This document shows, in pieces, positions 1-8,263 of a DNA stretch of 30,736 bases (positions are counted from its first letter, which is position 1; each line of letters begins with the position of its first letter). The stretch spans positions 1-30,736 of the forward strand of contig NZ_ALPT02000050.1 in the NCBI RefSeq assembly GCF_000292245.2, in the 5' to 3' direction. The notes under the pieces are model-generated. The model searched no databases. It had not been told where the DNA came from and saw nothing but the letters and a program-made list of their open reading frames with translations. The DNA comes from Alkalihalobacillus alcalophilus ATCC 27647 = CGMCC 1.3604. GTDB taxonomy: Bacteria > Bacillota > Bacilli > Bacillales > Bacillaceae_D. The position numbers and the translations under genes are program-made.

Positions 1-44
1 AAAGCTCCTTAAGTAACCTTTCTATCGTATATGTCTCTTTCCAA

Positions 45-89
45 TAAAAAAGCTTATCGACTGTCTAATAAGACTTTGTCGACAAGCTA
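45..89 (-). terminator. Rho-independent terminator of the catalase gene
   Basis: On the minus strand an 11-bp stem (AGCTTGTCGAC pairing with GTCGATAAGCT, one G-U pair) has an inner AGTCT/AGAC pairing and is followed by a run of six T. It lies about 35 nt beyond the catalase stop codon. Confidence 0.75.
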
Positions 90-123
90 GTTGTTCCTAA
101 ATAGAGAGCAGTCTTAAAAACAA

Positions 124-1770
124 TTAATATGGATCTGAGACATGGCTTTTTTCAATCGCCTCTTCGATTGCTTGCTCTGAACCATCGCCTCCAATTGAGT
201 TCCGATGAGAAAGGTGAGCATCTTCTCCTTTTTCCATTAATCCTTCTTTCACACGTCGTCCATATTCCGGATCACATTTTGTAAAATGATCAACCATCGT
301 TTCTTGGATTCTCTTATCACATGGTTTTAAGGTTGTAACCAGATTCTTAATTAAATCATCCTTTTCCCAATCTGCTAAACGTCTAAATGTTTCTCCTGCC
401 TGGCCATAGTCATTCGTTCGTTCTATCGATTCTCTTGATAATTCACCAGAAATCGTCGGTCTGTATTCTTTTCCTTCTTGTTTCGCTTCTTGTAAATTAT
501 TTAAGATACTCGGTTCATAATTGACATGAGGGTTTTGTTTTGGTCCTTGGTCGACATGATACGCCATTTGTCCGTCACGCTGGTTCGTCGCCACATGTTT
601 TTTCGGTGCATTGATCGGCAATTGTAAATAGTTCGCTCCGACGCGATAACGTTGTGTGTCTGAATACGAGAACGTCCTCCCTTGAAGTAGCTTATCATCA
701 GAGAAATCTAAACCATCCACTAAAACCCCTGTTCCAAATGCCACTTGCTCCACTTCTGCAAAATAATTTTCAGGGTTTTTATTCAGAACCATCTTTCCAA
801 CCGGAACCCAAGGAAATTGCTCTTTGTACCAAAGCTTCGTCGGATCTAATGGATCAAAGTCAAGCTCTGGATGATCGTCATCACTCATAATTTGTACAAA
901 AAGTTCCCATTCCGGATACTCACCACGCTCAATCGCTTCATATAAATCCTGTGTGCCATGATTAAAGTTCTTAGCTTGAACATGTTCCGCCTCGGCTTGT
1001 GTCATATTTTTAATTGGCTGCTTCGGCTCCCAATGATATTTCACTAATACCGCTTCGCCTTCATCATTCACCCATTTATACGTATTGACACCAGACCCTT
1101 GCATCATCCGATAGTTTGCTGGAATCCCCCATGGTGAAAATAAAAAGGTAATCATATGAAGCGCTTCAGGTGATTGCGAGACAAAATCAAAAATTCGCTC
1201 CCCATCTTGTACATTCGTAACAGGATCAGGTTTAAACGCATGAACAAGATCAGGGAATTTCAAAGCATCACGAATAAAGAAAATTTTGAGGTTATTTCCA
1301 ACCAAATCCCAGTTTCCATCCTCTGTATAAAACTTGACTGCAAATCCTCGTGGATCTCTTAATGTCTCAGGAGAATGACCACCGTGAATTACGCTAGAAA
1401 ATCGAACAAAAACAGGAGTTTGTTTCCCTTTTTCTTGAAATAATTTTGCTCTTGTATATTTTGAAATCGGCTCCTCACCAAATGAACCATACGCTTCAAA
1501 ATAACCATGTGCTCCAGCACCTCTCGCATGTACAACACGTTCTGGAATACGTTCACGATCAAAATGACTTATTTTTTCTAAAAAATCATAGTTTTCTAAC
1601 GTTGTTGGACCACGACTGCCTACAGTTCTCATATTTTGATTATTTGTCACTGGGTGGCCTTGTCGATTCGTTAACGTATCTTCAGACTCATTTGTTCCAT
1701 AACGTTTATCTAAAGCCCCACCAACACCCTCAACATTGGTTCCAGTTGTTTTATTTTCTTTCTCAGCCAA
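124..1770 (-). CDS. katA: Monofunctional haem catalase (KatA/KatB-type)
   Basis: Breaks hydrogen peroxide into water and oxygen in the cytosol. The protein has the family signatures in order: RVVHARGAGAHGYFE with the distal catalytic His (about residue 81), VFVRFSSV, the DLVGNN motif with the catalytic Asn (about 159-160), and FSYSDTQRYRVG with the haem-ligand Tyr (about 369). Start choice: the upstream GTG at 1779 overlaps the Shine-Dalgarno AAGGAG, so I prefer the TTG at 1770, eight bases after it, giving 548 aa. A hydrophilic N-terminal tail of about 45 residues precedes the catalase core, and the C-terminus runs past the core into an acidic tail. The gene is monocistronic, with its own promoter and terminator, and is divergent from the azoreductase gene. 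Family assignment is secure; the choice among katA, katB and katE names is not. Confidence 0.95.
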   Translation of the reverse strand: MAEKENKTTGTNVEGVGGALDKRYGTNESEDTLTNRQGHPVTNNQNMRTVGSRGPTTLENYDFLEKISHFDRERIPERVVHARGAGAHGYFEAYGSFGEEPISKYTRAKLFQEKGKQTPVFVRFSSVIHGGHSPETLRDPRGFAVKFYTEDGNWDLVGNNLKIFFIRDALKFPDLVHAFKPDPVTNVQDGERIFDFVSQSPEALHMITFLFSPWGIPANYRMMQGSGVNTYKWVNDEGEAVLVKYHWEPKQPIKNMTQAEAEHVQAKNFNHGTQDLYEAIERGEYPEWELFVQIMSDDDHPELDFDPLDPTKLWYKEQFPWVPVGKMVLNKNPENYFAEVEQVAFGTGVLVDGLDFSDDKLLQGRTFSYSDTQRYRVGANYLQLPINAPKKHVATNQRDGQMAYHVDQGPKQNPHVNYEPSILNNLQEAKQEGKEYRPTISGELSRESIERTNDYGQAGETFRRLADWEKDDLIKNLVTTLKPCDKRIQETMVDHFTKCDPEYGRRVKEGLMEKGEDAHLSHRNSIGGDGSEQAIEEAIEKSHVSDPY

Positions 1771-1786
1771 CTTATTCACTCCTTAA

Positions 1787-1805
1787 CTAGAAATTTTCTT
1801 TCTAG
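1787..1805 (-). promoter_or_regulatory. Inverted repeat in the catalase 5' leader
   Basis: CTAGAAA and TTTCTAG arms (7 bp, 5-nt spacer) lie immediately upstream of the catalase ribosome-binding site. It could be an mRNA hairpin or a protein site. It does not match the PerR consensus well. Function not known. Confidence 0.4.
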
Positions 1806-1876
1806 ATAAGAGTCTCCAAGAAAAAAAAATTATGTATCAAATGAAGCAGGAAGTTAGTCAACACTTGATTCATTAC

Positions 1877-1905
1877 ATTATATGTATCCTAGTCCAAAGT
1901 TTGAA
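1877..1905 (-). promoter_or_regulatory. Sigma-A promoter for catalase
   Basis: Minus strand TTCAAA, 17-bp spacer, perfect TATAAT. A small dyad TACAT-TAT-ATGTA overlaps the -10. It only loosely resembles a PerR box, so peroxide control is an inference. Confidence 0.65.
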
Positions 1906-1971
1906 AAACCCCAGTAGTTGAATGAATTTTTAACAGAAAACTCAGAATTTAATTCATTCAAGTTTTTTCCT

Positions 1972-2001
1972 TTTACAATTGAATGCAGTTTTTGTTATTA
2001 T
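1972..2001 (+). promoter_or_regulatory. Sigma-A promoter for azoreductase
   Basis: TTTACA, 18-bp spacer, TATTAT (5/6 matches in each hexamer). The predicted start site is just before the palindromic operator. Confidence 0.6.
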
Positions 2002-2011
2002 GATAAAGTTA

Positions 2012-2026
2012 CTATACAAAGTATAG
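2012..2026 (+). promoter_or_regulatory. Palindromic operator of the azoreductase gene
   Basis: Perfect dyad CTATAC-AAA-GTATAG a few bases after the predicted transcription start. The core TACT-N6-AGTA resembles the TACT-N7-AGTA box of YodB, the DUF24/MarR-type quinone and diamide sensor that represses azoR1 in B. subtilis. Repression by a DUF24-family regulator is inferred; no such regulator is encoded in this window. Confidence 0.55.
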
Positions 2027-2055
2027 AAGATATATATAAATCAGGAGGTAACAAA

Positions 2056-2697
2056 ATGAATATTTTAGTAGTAAAAGCAAATAACAGACCAGCTGCAGAA
2101 GGTGTTTCAAGTCAAATGTATCAAACATTTATGGAGTCTATTAAAGATAATTCTTCTATAAATATAAAAACTTATGATGTATTTGAAGAGGACATGCCTT
2201 ATCTAGGTCAAGAACTTTTTGATGCTTTTGGTAAATTACAATCTGGTGGTCAATTAACAGATGGAGAGCAACGTTTACTGACAGCGAAACAAAAAGCAAT
2301 GGATGCAGTAACTGAAGCTGATTTGATCGTTTTCGCTTTCCCGTTATGGAACTTAACGATTCCTGCTCGCCTACAAACATTTGTTGATTATATTTACTCT
2401 GTTGGTTTCACGTTCAAATATGATGAAAACGGAAATATGGTTCAATTATTAAATGACAAAAAGGTCATCTTCTTAAATGCTCGTGGTGGCGTTTATTCGT
2501 CTCCAGAAATGGCACCAATTGAAATGGCAGTCAACTACATGCGCAATGTTTTCCATGCTACATTTGGAATGGAAATTGTTGATGAAGTGATTATTGAAGG
2601 CCACAATGCAATGCCAGACAAAGCTGATGAGATTGTTGCTGAAGGGTTAGAAAAAGTAAAAGAAGTAGCTAAAAAACTATCTTTACAACATGTATAA
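2056..2697 (+). CDS. azoR: FMN-dependent NADH-azoreductase
   Basis: Flavodoxin-fold enzyme that reduces quinones and azo compounds with NADH, protecting against electrophile stress in the cytosol. The 213-aa length fits the AzoR family (about 200-211 aa). Visible features are the N-terminal flavin phosphate-binding strand (MNILVVKANNRP), FAFPLWNLTIPARLQ (FMN and substrate pocket), a DYIYSVGFTFKY segment, and the NARGGVYS loop that contacts FMN. The frame is open from 1918, but the ATG at 2056 follows a clear AGGAGG six bases upstream and begins exactly where family homology begins. A terminator follows, and a quinone-sensor-like operator precedes it. Confidence 0.93.
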   Translation: MNILVVKANNRPAAEGVSSQMYQTFMESIKDNSSINIKTYDVFEEDMPYLGQELFDAFGKLQSGGQLTDGEQRLLTAKQKAMDAVTEADLIVFAFPLWNLTIPARLQTFVDYIYSVGFTFKYDENGNMVQLLNDKKVIFLNARGGVYSSPEMAPIEMAVNYMRNVFHATFGMEIVDEVIIEGHNAMPDKADEIVAEGLEKVKEVAKKLSLQHV

Positions 2698-2732
2698 AAC
2701 CATAACGAAGCGGGACAAAAGCCCTTCGAAAT

Positions 2733-2768
2733 AAAAGTGACCGGAGATTCAACCCTCTGGTCACTTTT
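2733..2768. terminator. Bidirectional terminator between azoR and the convergent membrane-protein gene
   Basis: AAAAGTGACC pairs with GGTCACTTTT, with a further GGAG/CTC pairing inside. A-run on one side and T-run on the other let it work for azoR (+) and for the convergent gene ending at 2793 (-). Confidence 0.8.
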
Positions 2769-2792
2769 TTAATACCATTTATTACGAACTTT

Positions 2793-3230
2793 TTATGAAG
2801 CACGGCGGCGACTTCTCCCATTCGATGGTAGCTTCTTTTTCGGCGAAGCCACCTTCTTAAATAGAAAGCGAAGACCCATCATCGTCCATTTTATTAATAA
2901 AAAGACAGCGAACAGAAGTAAGAATCCCTTTATTCCCGCCACCGCATCATCAAATTCCATATTCCCACTGCCGGTAATACCTTGCTGAATCTCAATCGCA
3001 AATACGACCACAAGTACAACGGTAAAAGCATAAATAAACGATAATACTGTAATACTCCATTTAGATAAAACTTTAAATAAAAAGTGAGTGAGAAAAAAGA
3101 AAGCTACACCAAATAAACCAATGACCCAAAAATGCAATTGTTTATCATTTAAATGTACTCCAAATAAGCCGCTAAAAACACTATGAAACCAGTTAACAAT
3201 ATCCGAGATAAAATATATGACTTCTTTCAT
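2793..3230 (-). CDS. Small multi-pass membrane protein with a VanZ-like motif
   Basis: 145 aa with an amphipathic N-terminus and three clear hydrophobic segments (about residues 34-52, 56-80 and 99-118), then a very basic tail (KKKLPSNGRSRRRAS), suggesting a membrane protein with a cytosolic basic tail. The stretch FAIEIQQGITGSGNMEFDD followed by a hydrophobic helix recalls the E-x-x-Q ... D-x-x-x-N/A core of VanZ-like proteins, but the match is partial. The ATG at 3230 has only a modest ribosome site (GGTGA). It stands alone between two terminators. Function unknown. Confidence 0.7.
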   Translation of the reverse strand: MKEVIYFISDIVNWFHSVFSGLFGVHLNDKQLHFWVIGLFGVAFFFLTHFLFKVLSKWSITVLSFIYAFTVVLVVVFAIEIQQGITGSGNMEFDDAVAGIKGFLLLFAVFLLIKWTMMGLRFLFKKVASPKKKLPSNGRSRRRAS

Positions 3231-3352
3231 TTATTCACCATGTCCTATCATTTGTTTTATTTATTATACTTCAAGAATCGAAAAGCAAATAGTATAAAAT
3301 AATAGAAAAAAATGGTCAGTAAAAATGACTATAGTTATAGTTAACAAAAAGT

Positions 3353-3381
3353 CCTCAAAAACTCAACAATGAGCATTTGAG
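3353..3381 (-). terminator. Terminator-like hairpin downstream of the amidase gene
   Basis: Minus strand CTCAAA-tg-CTCA ... TGAG-t-TTTTGAG followed by GACTTTTTG. It is about 100 nt past the amidase stop codon. The intervening bases hold no gene. Confidence 0.5.
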
Positions 3382-3487
3382 AACCTATCCTTCTTATTTT
3401 TTACCGCATCTTCACAACCTTATTCAACAAAGGAGTGAAACCTTCAATGCGGCATTCAGCACGCTCTCCTTATGTAACAAGTTTCAC

Positions 3488-4660
3488 TTAGTTAGCCTCC
3501 AATTTGTTGACCCATTCTAGTAAACGTATGTCTTGACTCGGGCCTGCAATAATAGAAACACTAATCGGAGCCTCTAAGTTAGTATCAATTGGGATCGTCA
3601 CTTGTGGTAAGCCAGCTAATCCAGCAATCGCTGAAAGCTGCAATGTTTTAGAACGTCTCTCCTCCACTTGATCTTCAGGTAAATTCAGCAATGGTGCCAC
3701 CCCTGGGACAGTCGGAACAATTAAGAGCGTATCTTCTGTTAAAATCCTAAATAATCGTTCCTTAATCACAGCCTGTAATTTTGCCATTTGTTTAAATTCT
3801 TCTTCAGTAATTTTACTGGCCATAGCAAAGCGCTCTTTAATGCCTGGACCAAATTGAGGGTTCGTTGCCGAAACCCACTCTCCATGCTCTTGCCAAATCT
3901 CATACCCTTGAATAATTCGGAAAATTTCCTTCCAAGTAGATAATCCATTCTCCTCAAGCATTATCAATTCGTGAGTTGGCATCACTTCTTTTACCTTTTC
4001 AATTGTTTTTAATAATTCTCCATTCGTTTCTTTATCAACAAGAGCCCACGCATCTTCTGGAAACAATAGCTTCCTAAATGATGACTCGCTCTTCTCTTGG
4101 GAGCTAATAAGCAGTCGGGCAATTTCTATGAGCAGTTTTTTATCTTCCGTCATCCAACCAACCGTATCAAAACTTTTTGCTAACGGAATTAAACCATCTA
4201 CAGAAACAGCACCATGTGTTGGTCTAAATCCATAAATGCCACAATAAGAGGACGGAATTCGAACAGACCCACCTGTATCTGTCCCTATAGCAAAGTCAAC
4301 TAATCCTGCTGCAACGACTGAAGCTGAGCCACTCGAAGAACCTCCAGGGATTCTAGTTGGGGCTTTTGGGTTAACAGGTGTTCCATAATGAATATTTTCG
4401 CCATTTAAACTATACATAAGCTCATCAGTGATTGTCGTACCAATCATTTTTGCCCCATTATTTCTCAATATTGTAATGACCTCAGCAGTTTCTTCTGCTG
4501 GTTTATGAGTAGCGAACCAATTTGGGTTTCCCGCTGTTGATGTATATCCCTCAATAGCAAAAACATCTTTGACCGCGAAGCTCTTTCCACTTAATATGCC
4601 TGTAGCAAGTGGCTCCAACGTCAGTTCTTCCTGTATATATGGATTAAGCTGTTTTGACAT
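3488..4660 (-). CDS. Amidase-signature family amidohydrolase
   Basis: Cytosolic Ser-cisSer-Lys hydrolase that cleaves a carboxamide bond; substrate cannot be read from sequence. The catalytic triad is visible: Lys31 (FAVKDVF), cis-Ser108 in GGSSSGSA, and nucleophile Ser132 in GTDTGGSVRIPSS, with the usual 24-residue spacing between the two serines. At 390 aa it is shorter than GatA (about 485 aa), and no gatB or gatC is adjacent, so it is not the tRNA amidotransferase. It more resembles the compact indole-acetamide-hydrolase-like amidases. The ATG follows AGGAGGAGACG. The gene appears monocistronic. Confidence 0.88.
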   Translation of the reverse strand: MSKQLNPYIQEELTLEPLATGILSGKSFAVKDVFAIEGYTSTAGNPNWFATHKPAEETAEVITILRNNGAKMIGTTITDELMYSLNGENIHYGTPVNPKAPTRIPGGSSSGSASVVAAGLVDFAIGTDTGGSVRIPSSYCGIYGFRPTHGAVSVDGLIPLAKSFDTVGWMTEDKKLLIEIARLLISSQEKSESSFRKLLFPEDAWALVDKETNGELLKTIEKVKEVMPTHELIMLEENGLSTWKEIFRIIQGYEIWQEHGEWVSATNPQFGPGIKERFAMASKITEEEFKQMAKLQAVIKERLFRILTEDTLLIVPTVPGVAPLLNLPEDQVEERRSKTLQLSAIAGLAGLPQVTIPIDTNLEAPISVSIIAGPSQDIRLLEWVNKLEAN

Positions 4661-4755
4661 CGTCTCCTCCTAGATTTACCAATATGGATTCATTTTAGAA
4701 AAAAATATTTATACCGTCATTAGTCAATGTAACTAAGAATTCAAGCTTCGATTGT

Positions 4756-5022
4756 TTATTCCACACAATAATTAAGCATTAAGTGTTTCCTTATCTGTAA
4801 GACCAAATCGCCAAATATTTTTCTCGACTTTTTAATATACATAAAAGCAATTACAGCAAAATGAGCTAAAATCGCTTCGATCACTATGACACTTGAAAGA
4901 ACTTCCGCTTGGTACAACATTCCTGGGATATTAAAAATAGAATGAGCCAAAATCGCATACAGCAAATTGTCTGATTTTGTTAGATTTCCTCGAAGAGATA
5001 TGGAACGGAAAAGCGAGTCCAA
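4756..5022 (-). pseudogene. C-terminal remnant of a YhfC-like membrane protease
   Basis: An open stretch of 88 codons. Its apparent ATG lies in the loop of the ppc terminator and has no ribosome site. From about residue 14 the sequence LLYAILAHSIFNIPGMLYQ and the hydrophobic segment that follows look like the C-terminal transmembrane part of YhfC-family intramembrane metalloproteases (normally about 250 aa). The N-terminal two thirds, which would carry the putative catalytic residues, are missing. I read it as a decayed remnant, though the family assignment is from memory of the pattern only. Confidence 0.45.
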
Positions 5023-5050
5023 TGAACAAAATGTTCACCGGACTCGCTTT
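5009..5050 (-). terminator. Rho-independent terminator of ppc
   Basis: AAAGCGAGTCC pairs with GGACTCGCTTT, with an inner TGAACA/TGTTCA pairing, followed on the minus strand by TTTT. Its 5' arm is the end of the dispersed 36-bp element at 5040-5075. Confidence 0.75.
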
Positions 5051-5075
5051 CTCCATTCTATAACTAGTTATGTCC
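5040..5075 (-). repeat. 36-bp dispersed element, copy 1
   Basis: 33 of 36 bases match copy 2 at 24067-24102. Both contain the perfect 12-bp palindrome ATAACTAGTTAT and have GGAC/GTCC inverted ends. Both lie just downstream of a stop codon on the same strand (here ppc). Confidence 0.7.
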
Positions 5076-5091
5076 TAGTCTAGTCTCAAAA

Positions 5092-7845
5092 TCAACCTGT
5101 ATTTACTAAACCAGCAGCGACGCCACTAATCGTTAAGAGTACTTCTGTCATCAGTTCATCCTCAACATGTTCAGCTGAACGCATCTTTTGGATTAAGTCA
5201 ACTTGTAAGAAGTTAAGTGGATCCACATAAGGGTTTCGGCGACGAACCGACTCTCGAATATTAGGTGCATGATCTAGCAGTTCATTACTTCCTGTAATTT
5301 TTAATAAAACCTCTTTCGTCTTTTCATATTCAGCAGAAATATCTGCATAGATTCGAGTCGCGATATCTTTGTCTTCTACAAGATTTAAATATTCCTTTGC
5401 TGTTGCTAAGTCGGCTTTCATAAGAGCCATTTGCAAATTATGAATCGTCGAATGGAAAAATGGCCATTTTTGATACATTGTTTGTAGCATCTCTAAATTT
5501 TTCGAACTTTGCTCGGCAAATGATGATAAGCCTGTTCCAGCTGCATACCATGCTGGGATCATTTGACGTGATTGCGTCCAGGCGAACACCCAAGGAATCG
5601 CACGTAAATCTTCAAATCTTGAGCTATTTTTACGTCGAGTCGGACGTGAGCCAATATTCAATTCACCTAGTTCTTTTAATGGTGTCGCTTGATTAAAATA
5701 AGTTAAGAAATCTTTATCTTCAAACACAAGCGATTGATATTTTTTCAATGATTGTTTTGACATTTCTTCCATAGCAATTTCCCATTCTTTTTCGCGGAAA
5801 TGGCCATGCTTTGATTTCTTATTAACTGTTGCCGTTGCTACAATTAAAGCAGATGTTGCCTGCTCTAAGTTACGGAAAGCGATATCCTCCAATAAATATC
5901 TAGAAGAAAGCACTTCTCCCTGTTCGGTGATTTTTACGCCATCACCAAGCGTTTCGACCGGTTGAGAAACAATGCTGCGATTAAGCGGACCGCCTCCACG
6001 TCCTAAAGAACCACCACGACCGTGGAAAAACTTTAAGCGGATATTAAAATCGCGAGCCATCTCATGGATTTCTTGCTGGGCTTTAAAAAGCTTCCAATTT
6101 GCCGTAAGGGTTCCACCGTCTTTACTACCGTCTGAATATCCAAGCATAATTTCTTGATGGTCACCACGGACACTTAAATGATGACGATACAAATCTAAGT
6201 CAAATAAAGTCTTCATAATTTTCGGACCTGCAATCAAATCATCAATCGTCTCTAACAACGGGGCAACATGTAAACCACTTTCAACACTTCCATCAGCATG
6301 TAAACGATAAATACCGGCTTCTTTTGCTAAAACTAATACTTCTAACAAGTCACTAGACGATTGGGTCATACTAACTAAATAGACTTCAATGGAACGGCTC
6401 CCAAACTCTAAATGTGCTCTTCGAATCATTTTAAACACATTTAATACTTTTTGAGTTTCTTCCGAGTAATCCCCTTCAAATAAAGAAAGTGGACGTGGAT
6501 CGTTCAGAACTTCTTTCAGTATATTCATTTTTTCCTCTTCAGGAAGCTCCGCATAATGGTCACAAACTTTAACAGCTTTTAATAGTTCTGCTACGGCAGT
6601 TTGATGCTCCCCACTATGATTACGAATATCTAATGTTGCTAAATGGAAACCAAATAGCTGGACTTGACGAATAATATTGCGAATCGTTTTTAAACGTTTT
6701 TTAGAAGGTTGGTGAAGCTCGACATGCTCTTTTATCATTGATAAATCAGCTTCAAGTTGTTCCGAAGTTTGATAACCAATGGCCGACTTGCCGACTTCAC
6801 TAAGTCGTTTTAAGACAACAGCAAATTTCCGTCGGTAAACTTCACCTTTGACAGTCCACTCTTCCCCAGCTTCTAAATAACGACTTTCTTCTTCCTCTAC
6901 TAGCTTTTCAAAAGAATCGCTTACTCCTACACGAGTACTTGATTGACTGAATCGTTTCATTAAATCAATAATTTCTGTACGATACTTTTTTAGGACAAGC
7001 TTTCTTTGTAATTTTAAAGTTTCCCATGTAATTTCTGGAGTCACATTTGGATTTCCATCTCTATCTCCACCAATCCAAGAACCAAAATGCAGAAAGTTTG
7101 GTACGGCTAACTCTTTGTTTGGAAAGTATTCTTCCAGCTGAAGTTCAAGTTCTTGATGAATTTCGGGAATTGTATCAAATAATGTTTCATTAAAATAGTA
7201 AAGGCCATTTTTCACTTCATCGATAACTGTTGGTTTACGGTGACGTAATTCATCTGTTTGCCATAAAGTTGCGACTTCGTTATATAAACTTTCTTCTAAA
7301 ACCTTTCTATCCTTCTTTGAAACTAGAGGTGAATCTAGTTGATTCAAAATAGCTGATATTCTCTTTTGAATTTCTAAAACGGTTCGCTTTGTCGCTTCCG
7401 TTGGGTGTGCTGTAATAATGAGTTCAATCGACAAATTTTGCAAAACATTGTTAATTTCGTCCGTGGTCATTTCCAAATCTTTTAAAGTTTCAACTGATTT
7501 TTCTAATGAAAATGGTTGTAACTTCGCCCCATCCTGAAGCTGATACTGCCTTCTCCGACGAATACGATGATTTTGTTCTGCCATATTCACTAAATGAAAA
7601 TAGACAGAAAACGCACGAATAACTTGTTGGCGTGTTGGTGGCTTTAGGTTCGTAATTTCCTCTTTTAACTTCAAATATGTCTCATCATCATATTCTTGAC
7701 GTAACTTCTTCGTCATTTCACGAATGGACTCAACTTTGTTAAAAAGTTCTTCTCCACCATGATGGATTAAAATTTCACCTAAAATGTTTCCTAACTTCTT
7801 CACATCATTTCGTAAGGATACGTTACTATCTGTAAGTTCAATCAT
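5092..7845 (-). CDS. ppc: Phosphoenolpyruvate carboxylase
   Basis: Carboxylates PEP with bicarbonate to oxaloacetate, replenishing the TCA cycle. At 917 aa it has the bacterial-type length. Family landmarks in order: the RIRRRRQYQ segment (about 94-102), TAHPTEATKR with the catalytic His147, FGSWIGGDRDGNP, LGYSDGSKDGG, the glycine-rich FHGRGGSLGRGGGP loop that closes over the active site, and FAWTQSRQMIPAWYAAGTG near the C-terminus. It ends with the conserved C-terminal NTG. The ATG follows GGAGG by about ten bases. It is monocistronic, with the 36-bp element and a terminator directly downstream. Intact. Confidence 0.97.
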   Translation of the reverse strand: MIELTDSNVSLRNDVKKLGNILGEILIHHGGEELFNKVESIREMTKKLRQEYDDETYLKLKEEITNLKPPTRQQVIRAFSVYFHLVNMAEQNHRIRRRRQYQLQDGAKLQPFSLEKSVETLKDLEMTTDEINNVLQNLSIELIITAHPTEATKRTVLEIQKRISAILNQLDSPLVSKKDRKVLEESLYNEVATLWQTDELRHRKPTVIDEVKNGLYYFNETLFDTIPEIHQELELQLEEYFPNKELAVPNFLHFGSWIGGDRDGNPNVTPEITWETLKLQRKLVLKKYRTEIIDLMKRFSQSSTRVGVSDSFEKLVEEEESRYLEAGEEWTVKGEVYRRKFAVVLKRLSEVGKSAIGYQTSEQLEADLSMIKEHVELHQPSKKRLKTIRNIIRQVQLFGFHLATLDIRNHSGEHQTAVAELLKAVKVCDHYAELPEEEKMNILKEVLNDPRPLSLFEGDYSEETQKVLNVFKMIRRAHLEFGSRSIEVYLVSMTQSSSDLLEVLVLAKEAGIYRLHADGSVESGLHVAPLLETIDDLIAGPKIMKTLFDLDLYRHHLSVRGDHQEIMLGYSDGSKDGGTLTANWKLFKAQQEIHEMARDFNIRLKFFHGRGGSLGRGGGPLNRSIVSQPVETLGDGVKITEQGEVLSSRYLLEDIAFRNLEQATSALIVATATVNKKSKHGHFREKEWEIAMEEMSKQSLKKYQSLVFEDKDFLTYFNQATPLKELGELNIGSRPTRRKNSSRFEDLRAIPWVFAWTQSRQMIPAWYAAGTGLSSFAEQSSKNLEMLQTMYQKWPFFHSTIHNLQMALMKADLATAKEYLNLVEDKDIATRIYADISAEYEKTKEVLLKITGSNELLDHAPNIRESVRRRNPYVDPLNFLQVDLIQKMRSAEHVEDELMTEVLLTISGVAAGLVNTG

Positions 7846-8216
7846 TTACCCAACCTCCAATACATTCTCTCCAATCCCCTACTCACTATGTAGAACTTAA
7901 GGAATAATGAATTTTTATAATAGTACAAAAATTATCATTATTAGGTTATACATCTAAAACGTTAACAACCATTTCTCCTTAATAATACCCATATTATGTG
8001 AACAGATAAGGATCGATATTATTTTTCCATACAATACTTTTACTATTATTCTTTCTCTCTATTCGACCATTATAATAGATATTCGCTAATAACTCAAAGA
8101 TCGACAAAAATAGCTGTGTGCAAAAGACATTTTGGACATAGCTGACTAGATTAAATCACAAGCTTAATTATAACATGTGCAAAAACTATCGCTCCCATTA
8201 TTCCCCAAAAGAAAGA
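7846..8216. other. AT-rich intergenic region, no gene seen
   Basis: Between ppc and tetR. It carries the ppc leader and AT-rich sequence with two short direct copies of TGTGCAAAA about 60 bp apart. I see no ORF with a ribosome site, no tRNA and no riboswitch signature. Confidence 0.5.
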
Positions 8217-8256
8217 GCTTCGTTCACCCCTCTCCTTCCCTAGTACGTAACGAAGC
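8211..8256 (-). terminator. Probable terminator of the tetR-type gene
   Basis: Minus strand GCTTCGTT ... AACGAAGC (8 bp, 24-nt loop) followed by TCTTTCTTTT, just after the stop codon at 8264. Confidence 0.55.
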
Positions 8257-8263
8257 AATACCG

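Noticed and set aside
1877..1905. PerR box at the catalase promoter
   Set aside because: The dyad over the -10 matches only about half of the PerR consensus positions, which is too weak to claim.
3488..4660. GatA subunit of the tRNA amidotransferase
   Set aside because: About 95 residues shorter than GatA, and gatC/gatB are absent from the neighbourhood.
5021..5034. LexA-like TGAACAAAATGTTCA near ppc
   Set aside because: The half-sites have a 5-base spacer instead of 4, and it is the inner stem of the ppc terminator.
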